Below are positions 11,601 to 22,185 of a DNA stretch of 64,000 nucleotides, one piece after another. The stretch is from Manihot esculenta (Eukaryota > Streptophyta > Magnoliopsida > Malpighiales > Euphorbiaceae), in NCBI RefSeq assembly GCF_001659605.2, contig NC_035169.2, positions 15,562,263 through 15,626,262 of the forward strand. Direction: 5' to 3'. The notes under the pieces were generated by a model, which worked only from the letters and a program-made list of their open reading frames with translations, did no database searches and was not told the DNA's origin. The position numbers and the translations under genes were made by a program. Position 1 is the stretch's first letter; each line of letters begins with the position of its first letter.

Positions 11601-12376
11601 AATCGCTGCTCCTATGACCAGATTAACCAAGAAGAATCAGAGGTTCGTATGGTCTGACCAGTGTGAAGAGAGTTTTGAAGAGCTGAAGAAGAGATTGACG
11701 TCAGCACCGGTAGGGGTGAGCAGTATTCGGTTCAAACCGAAAAAATTGATCGAACCGAACCGATTTGAAAATTTGATTCAGTTTTTTATATATTTCGGTT
11801 CGGTTCGGTTTTGATCAGAAAAAAACCAAAAAAACCGAACCGAACCGATTAGTGATAATAATATATTTTTTCAATACTATTGAGAAATTAAATTATATTA
11901 AAATTAAAATATTTTAATTAAAATTTAAAATATTATAAATAAAGTGTAAAAAATAAAAAAATTATTAAAAATCGAAACCGATCAAACCGAACCGAACCGA
12001 ACCGAATCAGACCGGTTCGGTTCAATTCGGTTTCTGACCAAAATCGGTTCGGTTCGGTTTTTATAAACACTAAAATTTCGATTTTCGATTTTTTCAGTTC
12101 GGTTCGATTTTGAACCGAACCGACCGAATGCTCACCCCTAAGCACCGGTGTTTCAGATCCAGGCAAGGTTCTTAGTGAGCCTGATGTAGAGATCCTAAGA
12201 GATCTCACCTATGTTGAACAGTCAGTGCGGATCCTTGACATGCAGATCAGAAAAGCTGAGGAACAAGGAAATCCCAATGGTGAAAGTCCTTTGGAATCAC
12301 CACAACATAGAAGAATGTACCTGGGAGACACGGGAGTCTATACTCCAGCAATACCCTCATCTCTTTTAAGGTTAGT
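8659..12376 (+). pseudogene. gag-pol: gag-pol of element G (stops, deletion, MITE)
   Basis: The start ATG 8659 ([12 protein letters not shown]) is the one shared by E and F; the longer upstream frame from 8572 is probably leader. One frame runs through Gag, with a Tyr/Pro-rich tract (about 8960-9115), the retrotransposon gag domain (about 9280-9740) and two Cys-rich knuckles ([12 protein letters not shown], then [14 protein letters not shown] at about 10009-10050). Protease follows (MDPGASHSF at about 10303-10329, [10 protein letters not shown] at about 10510-10540) and RT with FIDDILVYS (about 11309-11335). Nonsense codons are at 9355 (Gln CAG in E and F) and 11428 (Trp TGG in E and F). After the RNase H start (LTSAP, about 11697-11710) come the MITE, then the chromodomain end (LTYVEQSVRIL). 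An extra base near 12252 puts that end out of frame. Confidence 0.9.
11711..12140 (+). mobile_element. hAT-like MITE, 430 bp
   Basis: It has 12-bp perfect terminal inverted repeats TAGGGGTGAGCA (11711-11722 and, inverted, 12129-12140) and an exact 8-bp target duplication agcaccgg (11703-11710 and 12141-12148), the duplication length of the hAT superfamily. The interior is AT-rich and dominated by runs of the motif CGGTTCGGTT and its complement, so it can fold into a long hairpin. It has no coding capacity. The orientation is arbitrary. Confidence 0.9.
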
Positions 12377-12453
12377 ATCTATGTGTTTTTATGTATTCAT
12401 ATGTGTTATGCCTTGCTATGCTTGTTTGGTGAACATTCGGGGATGAATGTTCT

Positions 12454-12466
12454 TAAGGGGGGAGAA
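12454..12466 (+). other. Polypurine tract of element G
   Basis: taaggggggagaa directly before the 3' LTR at 12467. The mirrored sequence ttctccccccttt is at 43338 in E, and ttctcccccccttaag at 47725 in F. Confidence 0.85.
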
Positions 12467-14561
12467 TGTAATACCCGGCTAGACCCCGACATCGGAATTC
12501 CTATTTTTTCGGTGGAATCTCGGATGTCGAAAACCTCTAGAAGGGTAAAATCATGTTTTTATAAATGTTTTTACATGTTTTTAAGGTTTTAAGTAAGAAA
12601 GAATTGAGTTTTTAAAAGAAAAAGGACAAAGGAGAAAAATCCAGGTTCGGCCGCCGAACTTGGTGGAGTTGCGGAGGCACTTTTGGCTTCCAAAGGTGGT
12701 CTGGCTAGCCACCTATAAAAGGCCCCCTGTCCGATAATGAGCGAGTTTTCTCTCTCTATTTTCGGGCAAGGTGAGTCTCCGCCACCCCTTTGATGATTTT
12801 GTGTTTTCTCCTCAAATCCTACAAGTTTTTAACAAGTTTTAGCTTGGTTTTGAAGTTTTTAAGCAAAGATCGAAGTTTTTAACAAGAGGTAAGCGTCGAT
12901 CCTCGCCTCCTTCGATGTCTTAAGTAAGTTTTATGAAGGTTTATGGGCTAGAAATGCATGTTTAGGTTAGTTGTATAAATGTTAGTTTAAGGTTAAATGT
13001 GTGCTTAAATGAGTTGCCATGTTGTTGTTTGTTGGGGTATAAGGTAGTTTGAGACCCCTATATGCTTATGAATGTGTTTATGCATGTTTGGGAGTGTTGT
13101 GCTTGAGTTTGGAAGGTTTGGGAGGCAAAATGTGCATAAGGGCTGAGTTCTACCACTTCTGGAAGAACTCAGGTTCGACAGCCGAAGGCACTTTCGGCCG
13201 CCGAACCTGCCTGTGGAGGCAAGCTTTTGGCTGCTGAACCCTGCCCCTGAAAGATGGATTTTCGGCTCTAGAGGGGAGTTTCGGCCGCCAAAGGTGCATG
13301 AGTTTCGTCTCTGGAAGGGACTTTTGGCCGCCGAAGGTGCCGCCGAAAGTGGCTGAGTTTCGGCTCTTGAGGGACTTTCGACCGCCGAACCTGCCGCCGA
13401 AAGTGCCCTGTTCAGCCTTCCTTTGCATGTTTTCTATGATTGTTTTAGGGAATTTTAGGGGGGGTTTTTGGGGAGTAGCTTAGAGTTATGTTAGTATATG
13501 TTTGGTCCTTCATTTTGAGTCCACCTGTGTAGGTTCGGACCCGAGGAACCGAGGACCCCAGCAGTGAGCTAGCTACTCCAGAATCAGCCTGAGGTGAGTA
13601 GAATGGATCTTTATGTTTCAAAGTAAATTAATTTTGAGCATGTTCATGCATCATAAATGCCATGCTATATATATAGGGTTGTTTGCATTAGAATCCACGA
13701 ATATGTTGCATTGCATATTATGATGTTGATGTGGATGGATGTTGGATGACCCATTAGTCCTCGATATGATGAGATATGATATGGAAGTCCAGGTGTGGCC
13801 TGCACTATGCCCCTGGCACAATGTAAGAGAAAGTCTAGGTGTGGCTTGCACTACGCCCCCGGCACGATTGGATATGTATGATATGTTATGTGTAAGAGAA
13901 AGACCAGGTGTAGCCTGCACCACGCCTCTGGCATGATTGGATTATGTAGAGGGCTATTGATGACAAGTCCATCCTTGATGTGATTTGTTTGTGACGTGCT
14001 GCATTCCATGAAAGCATATGTTTTAAATTTAATGTTATATTGTTCTGCTCATTAGGCTCTAGTAGCTCACCCCTTTCCCTTAACCCCCAGGTTTGCAGGT
14101 TCGGGATAGACCGGGAAGTCTTCCAGGTTGAAGTTATGTCTTTGTAATAGTTAGTTGTGGATATGAATTGCAAAATGATGTATTGTAAAATAGTATAAAA
14201 TAATGTATTGAGGATTAGTATTGTGCTTGGCCCTAATGTATGAGAATCCCCTGTTATACATGATCTTTTGTTAATGTTTTAAATGTTAAATTATGTACAT
14301 CAAGCTTGATTAATGTGATGTTGACTCAACTAGAGCATTTGATGAGGGCTCTAGTATGGGAATTTTTATGATTATGATTTTAATGCATGCACAGGTCAGG
14401 CTTGGAATATGGAAAGTTTTGAAATGTTTATGAAAATGTATAATCATGTATGGGATGTTATCAGGTGTATGGCAGGTATAGGAGGCTTGCTACGGGTTCC
14501 GGTGGCCTTAAGCCGATTTGGATCCTAGCGCCGATAGCGGTCCGGTTTCCGGGTCGTTACA
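12467..14561 (+). repeat. Element G 3' LTR
   Basis: 2095 bp from tgtaataccc to gtcgttaca, followed by target duplication taagg. The TATA box is at 12714-12720, the inverted-repeat motif cluster at about 13170-13400, and three hairpin units at about 13788-13935 with arms CCAGG/CCTGG, CTAGG/CCCGG and CCAGG/TCTGG. Confidence 0.93.
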
Positions 14562-14566
14562 TAAGG

Positions 14567-14710
14567 GACAAGAAAGGGAGGGAGAATCTAGTGGTTGATC
14601 ACCTAAGCTGAATTCCTACTAGTTCTGAGTCATGTCCAATCAAAGAAGACTTTCCAGAAGAACGTCTATTCGTCTCTCAACTTGCTTATTGTTTCGCACC
14701 ACACAAACCA
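14567..14710 (+). pseudogene. pol: RNase H tail of element A (3' of G)
   Basis: It continues the A pol frame (RDKKGRENLVVDHLS, then a stop, then SCPIKEDFPEERLF). In related Athila-type elements this stretch leads into the integrase zinc finger. Here it passes into 3' noncoding sequence after about 35 codons, so integrase has been lost from A. Confidence 0.75.
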
Positions 14711-15710
14711 CACCAGGGGAGTACTCAGTTTCCTTTGAACTTTAATATTTTCAATACATTGAGGACAATGCATGAATTAGGTGTGGGGGTGCATATCTCT
14801 GAACTTTTATTTTAGCTTTAATTTTTAGTTTGGACACATTTTTCATCTTTGTTATTTTTGCTTTATTGCACAAATATGTAGCCACAGTTTTTTTTTTTTT
14901 TTTTGCTTTATTGCACACACATGTAGCCACAGTTTTTTTTTCTGTTTTGATTTGCTTTACTCAAACACATAGGCTATGTTGAATAAGCTTTCTTTCCATG
15001 ACCCCATTGATGTGATGACTCTTTAAACCTAAATTGAATCAATTGCAGTGAGTTATATTCATTGTTGGAAATGTCCTTTTGAATTGAATCTTTGAGCTTA
15101 CCATGGTGGAAAATATATGACATTACTCATTAAAGATAATAATAAATTGAAAGATGTGTGAATAATAAAATATGGCTTGTTTTAGCAATTGGTATTGATT
15201 TGCCCAATTCATTGAGAAAAGGAAATTCAGCAAAGGCAAAGACTTCAAGAGCACAAATTAAAAACTGTTCCAATGGTCAAAGACTATGAACAGAGCTAGT
15301 AGCCACTTGGACAAATGACCAACTGAGTAACTGGGAGTGAGTATCACAAATATGTACCTTCACGTCAAAAGGTTGGTGACTTTTTCAGGCAAGATTAAAG
15401 TGCAAAAGCTGAATAAAGTACTTAAAATCAAGGGCAAGTCACTCTGAAAGCTAAGAAAAGTCTTAACTGAACAAAAATATGTGCATGTATAATCTCTCTC
15501 TTGACAAAAATAAATACTAGCCATGGTAGGTAAAGGGAGACAAGGAAAGAAGGAAAGTAACCTTGGTGCATATACTCTTCACTGTAATGCTTCAAAGTAA
15601 GGGTCTAGAGTAAGAACTTAAGTGGAAATAAAGGATCAAGTAGCAAAGAGAGCTTCTTTGACTAAGTTTATTTGCTTGAGGACAAGCAAAAGGCTAAGTG
15701 TGGGGGTATT
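14711..15710 (+). other. 3' noncoding region of element A, with polypurine tract
   Basis: No coding capacity was seen. It contains a 45-bp direct duplication (units beginning at 14860 and 14905, each ending in a T run), a GTGTGGGGGTGCA tract near 14780, and at 15672-15706 the segment ttgcttgaggacaagc followed by aagtgtggggg. This last is the polypurine region that precedes the 3' LTR of Athila/Tat elements. Confidence 0.75.
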
Positions 15711-16431
15711 TGATCAGTCCAAATTTAGACCATTTTATCATGATGTTATTAATGTTAATTTACACTTTTTCTGCCTAATTTTGTGGTTTTGATCTTATTT
15801 TGCAGAAACTGGTGTAAAGAGATAATTTGGAGAAAATACTCTTAAAACTGCCTAAAAGAGCATAAAGGAGAACAAGCATGCATGCCAAGTTACAACTTAA
15901 GAGGAGATAAATAAGGAAAGTAATTTGAAACTCAAATTTCAAATCTTCATGAGCATTCTAAATTCAAAATTCAGCTTATTCAAGAAGCCAAATCTCAAGG
16001 AGATACACATTCAAAATTCAAAATTCAAAAGAAGGCTCCACCTCATCAAAGCAACTTGGGCAGCAAGTAAACATTGAGCAGCAAGCTTGGACAGCAAGGA
16101 AGAGCTAGGGCAGCACATAAAGGCTATAAATGCATCTCTTCAAGTGCCGCACAATCCTACACAAACCCTTGGACATTCGGCCACTCCTTCTCCTTCTTCT
16201 CCAAGACAAGCCATTTGGCCACATCTTATTCTTCCTTTCGTTTCTTTTTCAGTTGTTTTTTTTTTTTCAGCCATGAATGGCTGAAACTCCTTTTTGTAGT
16301 TGAAGATTAGGTGAAAATTTAGTTGTTTTATGGATTGGGAGATCTGAACATACATTGTTTATCTTTTATTTTTCAATATTTATGCAATTTCATGCTTAAT
16401 TCCATTGTTGCTTTGTTATTTAGTTCAATAG
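15711..16431 (+). repeat. Element A right (3') LTR, part 1
   Basis: It repeats the left LTR from tgatcagtcc onward, including a TATA-type box (about 16126, tataaatg) and the GGCTGAAAC block. It is interrupted at 16432 by solo LTR S1. Its last five bases, aatag, form one copy of the S1 target duplication. Confidence 0.9.
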
Positions 16432-18754
16432 TGTAACGACCCCAAAAAGGACCGTCACCGGCGCTAGGATTCAGGTCGGCTTAAGGCCGCCAGAACCCGT
16501 AGTAAGCCTGCTATACTCTCTGTGCACCTGTAAACCTCATACATGATCATACATTTTATGTGAAAATAAAACTCTTTTCTGAACCGAGGCTTAACCTGTG
16601 CATGCACTATCTTTGTACTCTGTACTCATGTACTCTGTACTCTGTATCCCTGACTAGAGCTTGCTCTAGATGGGTTAACTCATACCTGTTAAGCCTGGTT
16701 TCCACATACAGGAAAACATATATACATATACCGATCATGTACAAAACATATACATCACTAGGTCTAGGTCAAGCAACAACTATTACATCTCTTTAATATT
16801 ACATGTCCACTCTAGGCTATTACAGATCTCTTCTCTTTTTCCTGTACTCGGCTGGACTGTCCTTTCCTGTACACTGTACACTGAATACTGAACCTGCAAA
16901 ACTGGGGTTAAGGGAGTGGGATGAGCTCTATAGCCCAGTGAGTAGAACAGTAAAACATCTCAGTAAAATATGATCTCATGGAATGCACCATATCACAGAC
17001 AAGCCACATCAAGAGTAAACCTGTCACCACATAGTCCCAGTAACTCTGTGCCAGGGCGTAGAATCGAGCACCTGGTCTTCCTGTCATATATGTATATGTG
17101 TATATAACACCTGTGAACTTACCATTGCCAGGGCGTAGTCAAAGGCTCCTGGACTTTGCTATACCTGCCAGGGCGTAGTCAAAGGCTCCTGGTCTTTGCT
17201 ATACGTGCCAGGGCGTAGTCAAAGGCTCCTGGTCTTTGCTATACGTGCCAGGGCGTAGTCAAAGGCTCCTGGACTTCCTGTCTGTGACTATTGGATCATT
17301 CAGCATTTACTCACATCAACAAATAACAATGCAATGCAACATATTCGTGGATACTAATGCAATCATCCTATGACATAATCATGATGCATGAGATATGCTA
17401 AAAGCAGTTTGTGGTTCAATTAAAAGTTATAAGTTTAGTTCCACTCACCTCTGGCTAACTGGACTGACTGACTCTGCAGGTTCTGAATCTCTGGAGCAGT
17501 ACTCACTGCTGCTCTCTCTGGTTCCTCTGGTCTGTATAAGCACATAAAGACTCAAATGAGGGACCAAACAAGCTTATGACCAACTCACTTAAACTCCCCA
17601 AGAATCCCCTTACACTCACTCTAATAGTCATGCAAAACAAGCAAAAGAAAGCTGGACAGAACACTTTCGGCGGCAGGTTCGGCGGCCGAATGTCCTTTCC
17701 AGAGACGAAACTCAAGCACCTTCGGCGGCCGAATCTCTATGTTCGGCGGCCGAACCCTTTCGGGGGCAAGTTTCGGAGGCCACAAGGCACTCCAGAGACG
17801 AAAGTCTCTCACCTTCGGCGGCACTTTCGGCGGCCGAATCCCCCAAACAGAGCCGAACATGCAAAACACTCGGGGGCAAGCTGTGGCAGCCTAAGCCTCC
17901 ATGCAAGAGGTTCGGCGGCCGAATGAACCTTCGGCTGCCGAACCTGAGTTCATCCAGAACTCAGTTTTAATGGCAAACCATCTCCTCCTTCCCTTCAACT
18001 TCTCAAACCATGCAAACTTCACCTCCTCAACATACATATACTCATGTATATGATCACAGGGGTCCAAAACTAGCTAATAACCCCAAACAATAAATCAAAC
18101 ATAACACATAAACATGTAGCCATGCATAACTCATCAAAACTATCATTAATACCCTAAGCATGCATCTCCTTCCCTTATCCCCATAAACTCAGAAACATAT
18201 ATACATGTTCAAGTGCATCACTTACCTCCTGTAGCAAGAAGCTAAACACTCTGAACAAGGAAAAACGAATCACCTCTTCTCACACTCTCAAACTCTCTCA
18301 AAAACGTAACTTTAGTTTCTCTCAACTCTCAACACTTTTGCAAGCACCTCAAGCTTCTGTATGATCACCCAAAACATGTACAGGTGAGTCATAGAGACGT
18401 GGCCATTCCATGGCAAGAATCTGAGGCCAACACTTGTCAAAAACCATGACTCAGCTCACCAGCCAGCTCATCGTCGGCTGCTCAATCACATGCAAGACCA
18501 TGCAATCGTTCGGGGGCCGAACTCACCTTCGGAAGCCGAACACCTTCGGCGGCCGAACTTACTTTCGGCGGCCGAACTTGGCTCAACTGCCTTAGGTCAT
18601 TTCAACTCAAAACTCACTTCCCTTAATCTTTAAAACATTCAAACACATCATAACCCTTAATAACACACAACTCCTACCCTTAGATAGAATCCCAACACCC
18701 CGGATTCCATCAGACAATAGGAATTCCGGTGCCGGGCTCTAGCCAGGTATTACA
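16432..18754 (-). mobile_element. S1: solo Tekay-like LTR
   Basis: 2323 bp from tgtaacgacc to ggtattaca, flanked by aatag at 16427-16431 and 18755-18759. There is no primer binding site, coding region or second LTR, so it is a solo LTR left by recombination between the two LTRs of a minus-strand element. It is the most diverged Tekay-like LTR here: no clear TATA box at the usual position, and a different hairpin core (gcgtagtcaaaggct). The GTTCGGCGGCCGAAC-type clusters lie at about 17665-17945 and 18505-18580. Confidence 0.9.
17126..17283 (-). repeat. Four 40-bp tandem hairpin units in S1
   Basis: Units start at 17126, 17166, 17206 and 17246, exactly 40 bp apart, each with CCAGG, the core gcgtagtcaaaggct and CCTGG. 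A diverged fifth unit lies at about 17051-17075 with the same arms. This is an LTR substructure, not a CRISPR array. Confidence 0.9.
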
Positions 18755-19244
18755 AATAGGGCCAATTGAATCTTGATTGCAAGGTAATAATTTGTTAGTT
18801 TGGATAGTTTTAAGTCCTAATTGCTTGGATTATTCAAACATAAGTAACTCTTTGTGTAAAAACTAAAGAAATTGCATGATCTAGCAATATCACCATGCGT
18901 TTGGGTAGCTAGAATTAGGTCTCTTTATTTCTTAAAGCAATTGACAGTTGTTAGATGCCAAAGGCCCAAGGACGTTCCTTGGCAACTTGTTGATTAGTGA
19001 TTAGTTAGAGGACGTTCCCTAATTGATTTATGCTTAAGGAGGGATATGGTGGTGAGAAGCATCTTCCACCTCCATAACTAATTTATTGAATCAAACAAAG
19101 GAATCTAAGTATCAATGATCAATCCCAACAACTAAAGTGGATCCAATTCTTCAACTAGAGCTTTTCTCATATTTGAATTCCTTTACTTTAATTATTAGCT
19201 TTACTCTATTGCTTTCATAATTAGTTTAACTGAATCAATCTCAA
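18755..19244 (+). repeat. Element A right LTR, part 2
   Basis: It resumes LTR A after S1 (aatagggccaattgaatc) and runs to the copia insertion point. It preserves the uninterrupted target of the SINE-like insert (gttgattagtgattag, about 18988), which allows the left-LTR insert to be delimited. The last five bases, ctcaa, are one copy of the D target duplication. Confidence 0.9.
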
Positions 19245-20739
19245 TGTTAGTGTCTTTGCCCTAGGCCATTATTTTGGACCTTTTTGTATGTTGTTTTGGT
19301 TATTAATAAAAGAGGTTTTTATTATCATTATTATTTGTTTGCATGTTACATAATAATGATTTACATCCCTAGTTACTTATTATTATGTTGATAATAATAA
19401 AATATAGCTAGTATGATTATTGATTGATAATCATGAGATTATTATGTATATGTTGATATGATTCAATAATCATAGATACTTGTTAGAAAACAAAGTATTG
19501 GATGGACTCACATTGAGATCACTACATGGGTTATTGTCATAAGTGAATCTCAAAGTAGTTATGTCTTAATCCTTTGACTTCAGATTGTCATAGTTTCCAA
19601 CATAAGGACTGTTATGTTTTGACATAACCAAATATTTTCTTTAATCGCACAGTCATAAAGGTTATGATTGAGCATAATAGAAACTATGTAGAGGATATTG
19701 AACAATCAAGATAGGATTTGTCCCTCTCTTTAAGAGAGATATCTGCTGGGTCCCTTGATAAGTGAGACTGAGAAATGCATGGCCATGCTCAAATGAATTG
19801 ATAGTGTGATCAATATCATTTGAATTTATCAGTCTACTTAGAGATCGAGAAATCATAAGTTTGAACATTATAAGTTTGACCATTATAAGTTCAAACTAGA
19901 TATCAAGTGACAAAGGGATTAATACATGTTCTATTTATTAGGTTTTATCGAACTATTGATCCTCATATTAGTTGGGTAGTCATAATGTCTTGCTAGAGGC
20001 CACTTATGACTTATGGGCCTTGTGGGACTGGACCTATTGCCAATTAATGTGAGCCTATTGGATCACACACAAAAGAACGTTGTTGATGTGCTATGACATA
20101 TTAATGGGCTAAAAGCCTAAAGCCCATTAATATAATTAATAATAATAAAGTGTTATTATTATTAATATTAATTAATAATAATAAAGTGTTATTATTATTA
20201 ATTATTTATTAATAATAATAAAGTGTTATTATTATTAATTATTTATTATTATAAGATAATAATATTTAAAAGATCTGCAGTCTATCTGTAACTGTTACAG
20301 ATAAATGACTCTATCACATGAGATATTTGAGTATCTGTGAGATTGTGATAGTAGGTTCTGAACACAACTCTTTTGGAAAAAGAGTTACGGGAAAACAAAA
20401 GACTGAAACATATAAATACTCCTTCTACGAATTGTGGGGTGACGGTTTTTAGAAAATTCAGTCTAACAGTTACAGATTGTGGAGCACATAATCTATCCAT
20501 CATTGAGAGAGCTAGCACTCTAGAAGGATAGAAGACGTTCGTGTGGATACCATTGGGGCTATTCGTTTGAAAAAGCAGCACCATCAGTCCGACATTGTAT
20601 CTTCTCGACGAGATTAACATGTTAGTCTCATATCCTTCCTTTGAAATAAACGAAGCACTCAAATTCTGGGAAAGAAAATCAAAGATTTTTATTTTTCCAC
20701 TGCGCCTTTGGATTGCAATAATCTCTGGATTTCCTAATA
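19245..20739 (+). repeat. Element D 5' LTR
   Basis: 1495 bp. The TATA-type box TATAAATA is at 20411-20418. Three imperfect palindromic units of the type aataataataaagtgttatt lie at about 20137-20250; the right LTR has two, which accounts for the 36-bp length difference. Confidence 0.93.
20411..20418 (+). promoter_or_regulatory. Probable TATA box of element D LTR
   Basis: TATAAATA, present at the same position in the 3' LTR (27298-27305). Confidence 0.65.
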
Positions 20740-20740
20740 G

Positions 20741-20753
20741 TGGTATCAAAGCC
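20741..20753 (+). other. Primer binding site of element D
   Basis: tggtatcaaagcc, of the Met tRNA type with one change from tggtatcagagcc, one base after the LTR end. Confidence 0.85.
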
Positions 20754-22185
20754 AACCTGTGCTTTTCGTTTAAGTTAATTATGCCATGATTGATGTGATA
20801 CATGTGATATGTGCTTATTTGAATGGCATGATAATTATGGTTAAATTTATGGATGAATGATTGGATCATTTAGATAATTTTTATTAGAAAATTAAATTAC
20901 AATAAATAAAATTTATGAAAAACGTGTGCTTGAAGAACACATTGCCACAACGTTGAAGGCTAAGTTCACATGCTCTAGCGACGCGTGCTGTCGCCTTGCG
21001 CTCTCATAGTGCCGATGGCCCAAAATGAGGCCTCGCAAGTCATGATCGAATTATGGATGGACAGGCATCATTCTGCAGATGAATGATGTCGCACTATGCA
21101 GATCAAAGGCCGAGATTATCTCGGTTCACGGTCTCCTCGCGAGTCGACGGCCACCGTCGGGGCACGTTGCCGGCTCGCGCACTTGCTGTGTGGTGGCGGA
21201 CGGCAAAGCTTCACATGGCATGGCCACCATGCGCAAGGCTGTCGCGCGTTGGTGGGTCGCGGCTGGTTGTTCTGCAAACTCAAAAGCTGGTTTTTGTGTT
21301 GCTCTTTTGTGATTTCCTGCAAGTCACGTGATCGTCGATGAACAACCGATGTCTCGATGGTTTTTCCAGAAGGAGCGCAAGCGTTGCGCTGCCTCTGGCA
21401 ACCGGTGCTGACGGCTGGACATTCGGGCAAACGGCTGGACAACGTGCGATGGCTAGGGCTTCTTCCTGAGGAAGAAGATGATGCCCTAATTACAATTCTA
21501 CCCCTGAAAATAATTTAAAATAAAATAAAAAAATGAGAAAATAAATTATTTTCTTTTAGTCTTTAAATCATATTTAAATGACTATGTAAAATAGTTTTAT
21601 TATTTTGTCATATATTAGTATGAGATACTATGCATGATAGTCTATATATATATGTATGCATATAGGATGCTATAATATATATATGCAAGACAAAATAATT
21701 AAAATTAAAAGTTGAACCCTCACTCTAAATTTTAAGTTTAATGCCACCCATATATTAAATACCTATCAAGACTAAGATCACAAAAATGCAGGTTTTGCCA
21801 AAGTAAAGTGCTTAGATTATCTTAATAAGATAGAATGAGTAATAATTACTCATCTATTTAATTTTGGTTGGGCTTAATTAGGCTATCAAAACGGTTTTGG
21901 GCCTAAGGCATTAGATGGGGTATAACATGCATTTGACATATGATGTCAACACCTCATAATCTAAGAGTTACATTAGATGTAATTGGTAAGGAGTTACCTA
22001 CCTAAATAACTTAATTCTAAGCGTCATGTCAAAGCTGACTTGAAATTAGATGAAATATGGATCTTAGCCCACTAAAATATTATTATTTTAATAATTCTTT
22101 TGAGGGTTATATTTTAGTGGGAGGTTATTATCACCTCAATATTAATTTGCTAAATTGATTATATTTGCATATTTTGTAGATCATT
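20754..22185 (+). other. Leader of element D with a GC-rich island
   Basis: About 1.4 kb between primer binding site and gag. The part from about 20930 to 21470 is GC-rich and CpG-rich, unlike the AT-rich DNA on both sides. Several overlapping short frames on both strands (for example 21079-21341 forward, 21116-21442 reverse) cover it, but none shows a recognisable domain. After 21480 the sequence is AT-rich with no features. Confidence 0.6.

Larger units (their letters stand above)
6245..14561 (+). mobile_element. Element G: Ty3/gypsy Tekay/Del-like chromovirus, internally deleted
   Basis: An LTR retrotransposon of 8317 bp with a 5-bp target duplication taagg (6240-6244 and 14562-14566). 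LTRs starting tgtaatacc and ending gtcgttaca lie at 6245-8395 and 12467-14561. The primer binding site is tggtatcagagc (initiator Met tRNA type) and the polypurine tract aaggggggagaa. Gag-Pol has two nonsense codons, a frameshift in the chromodomain, a deletion of about 1.7 kb spanning most of RNase H and all catalytic parts of integrase, and a 430-bp MITE. It is non-autonomous. Relatives here are E, F, S1 and S2. Confidence 0.93.

Noticed and set aside
17126..17283. CRISPR-like array of 40-bp units
   Set aside because: The units are contiguous without unique spacers, lie in a solo LTR and have counterparts in all related LTRs. The genome is eukaryotic.
21079..21442. Overlapping frames on both strands as possible captured genes
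   Set aside because: There is no recognisable domain, start context or conservation evidence. They are expected in any GC-rich stretch lacking stops. Kept only as a composition anomaly.
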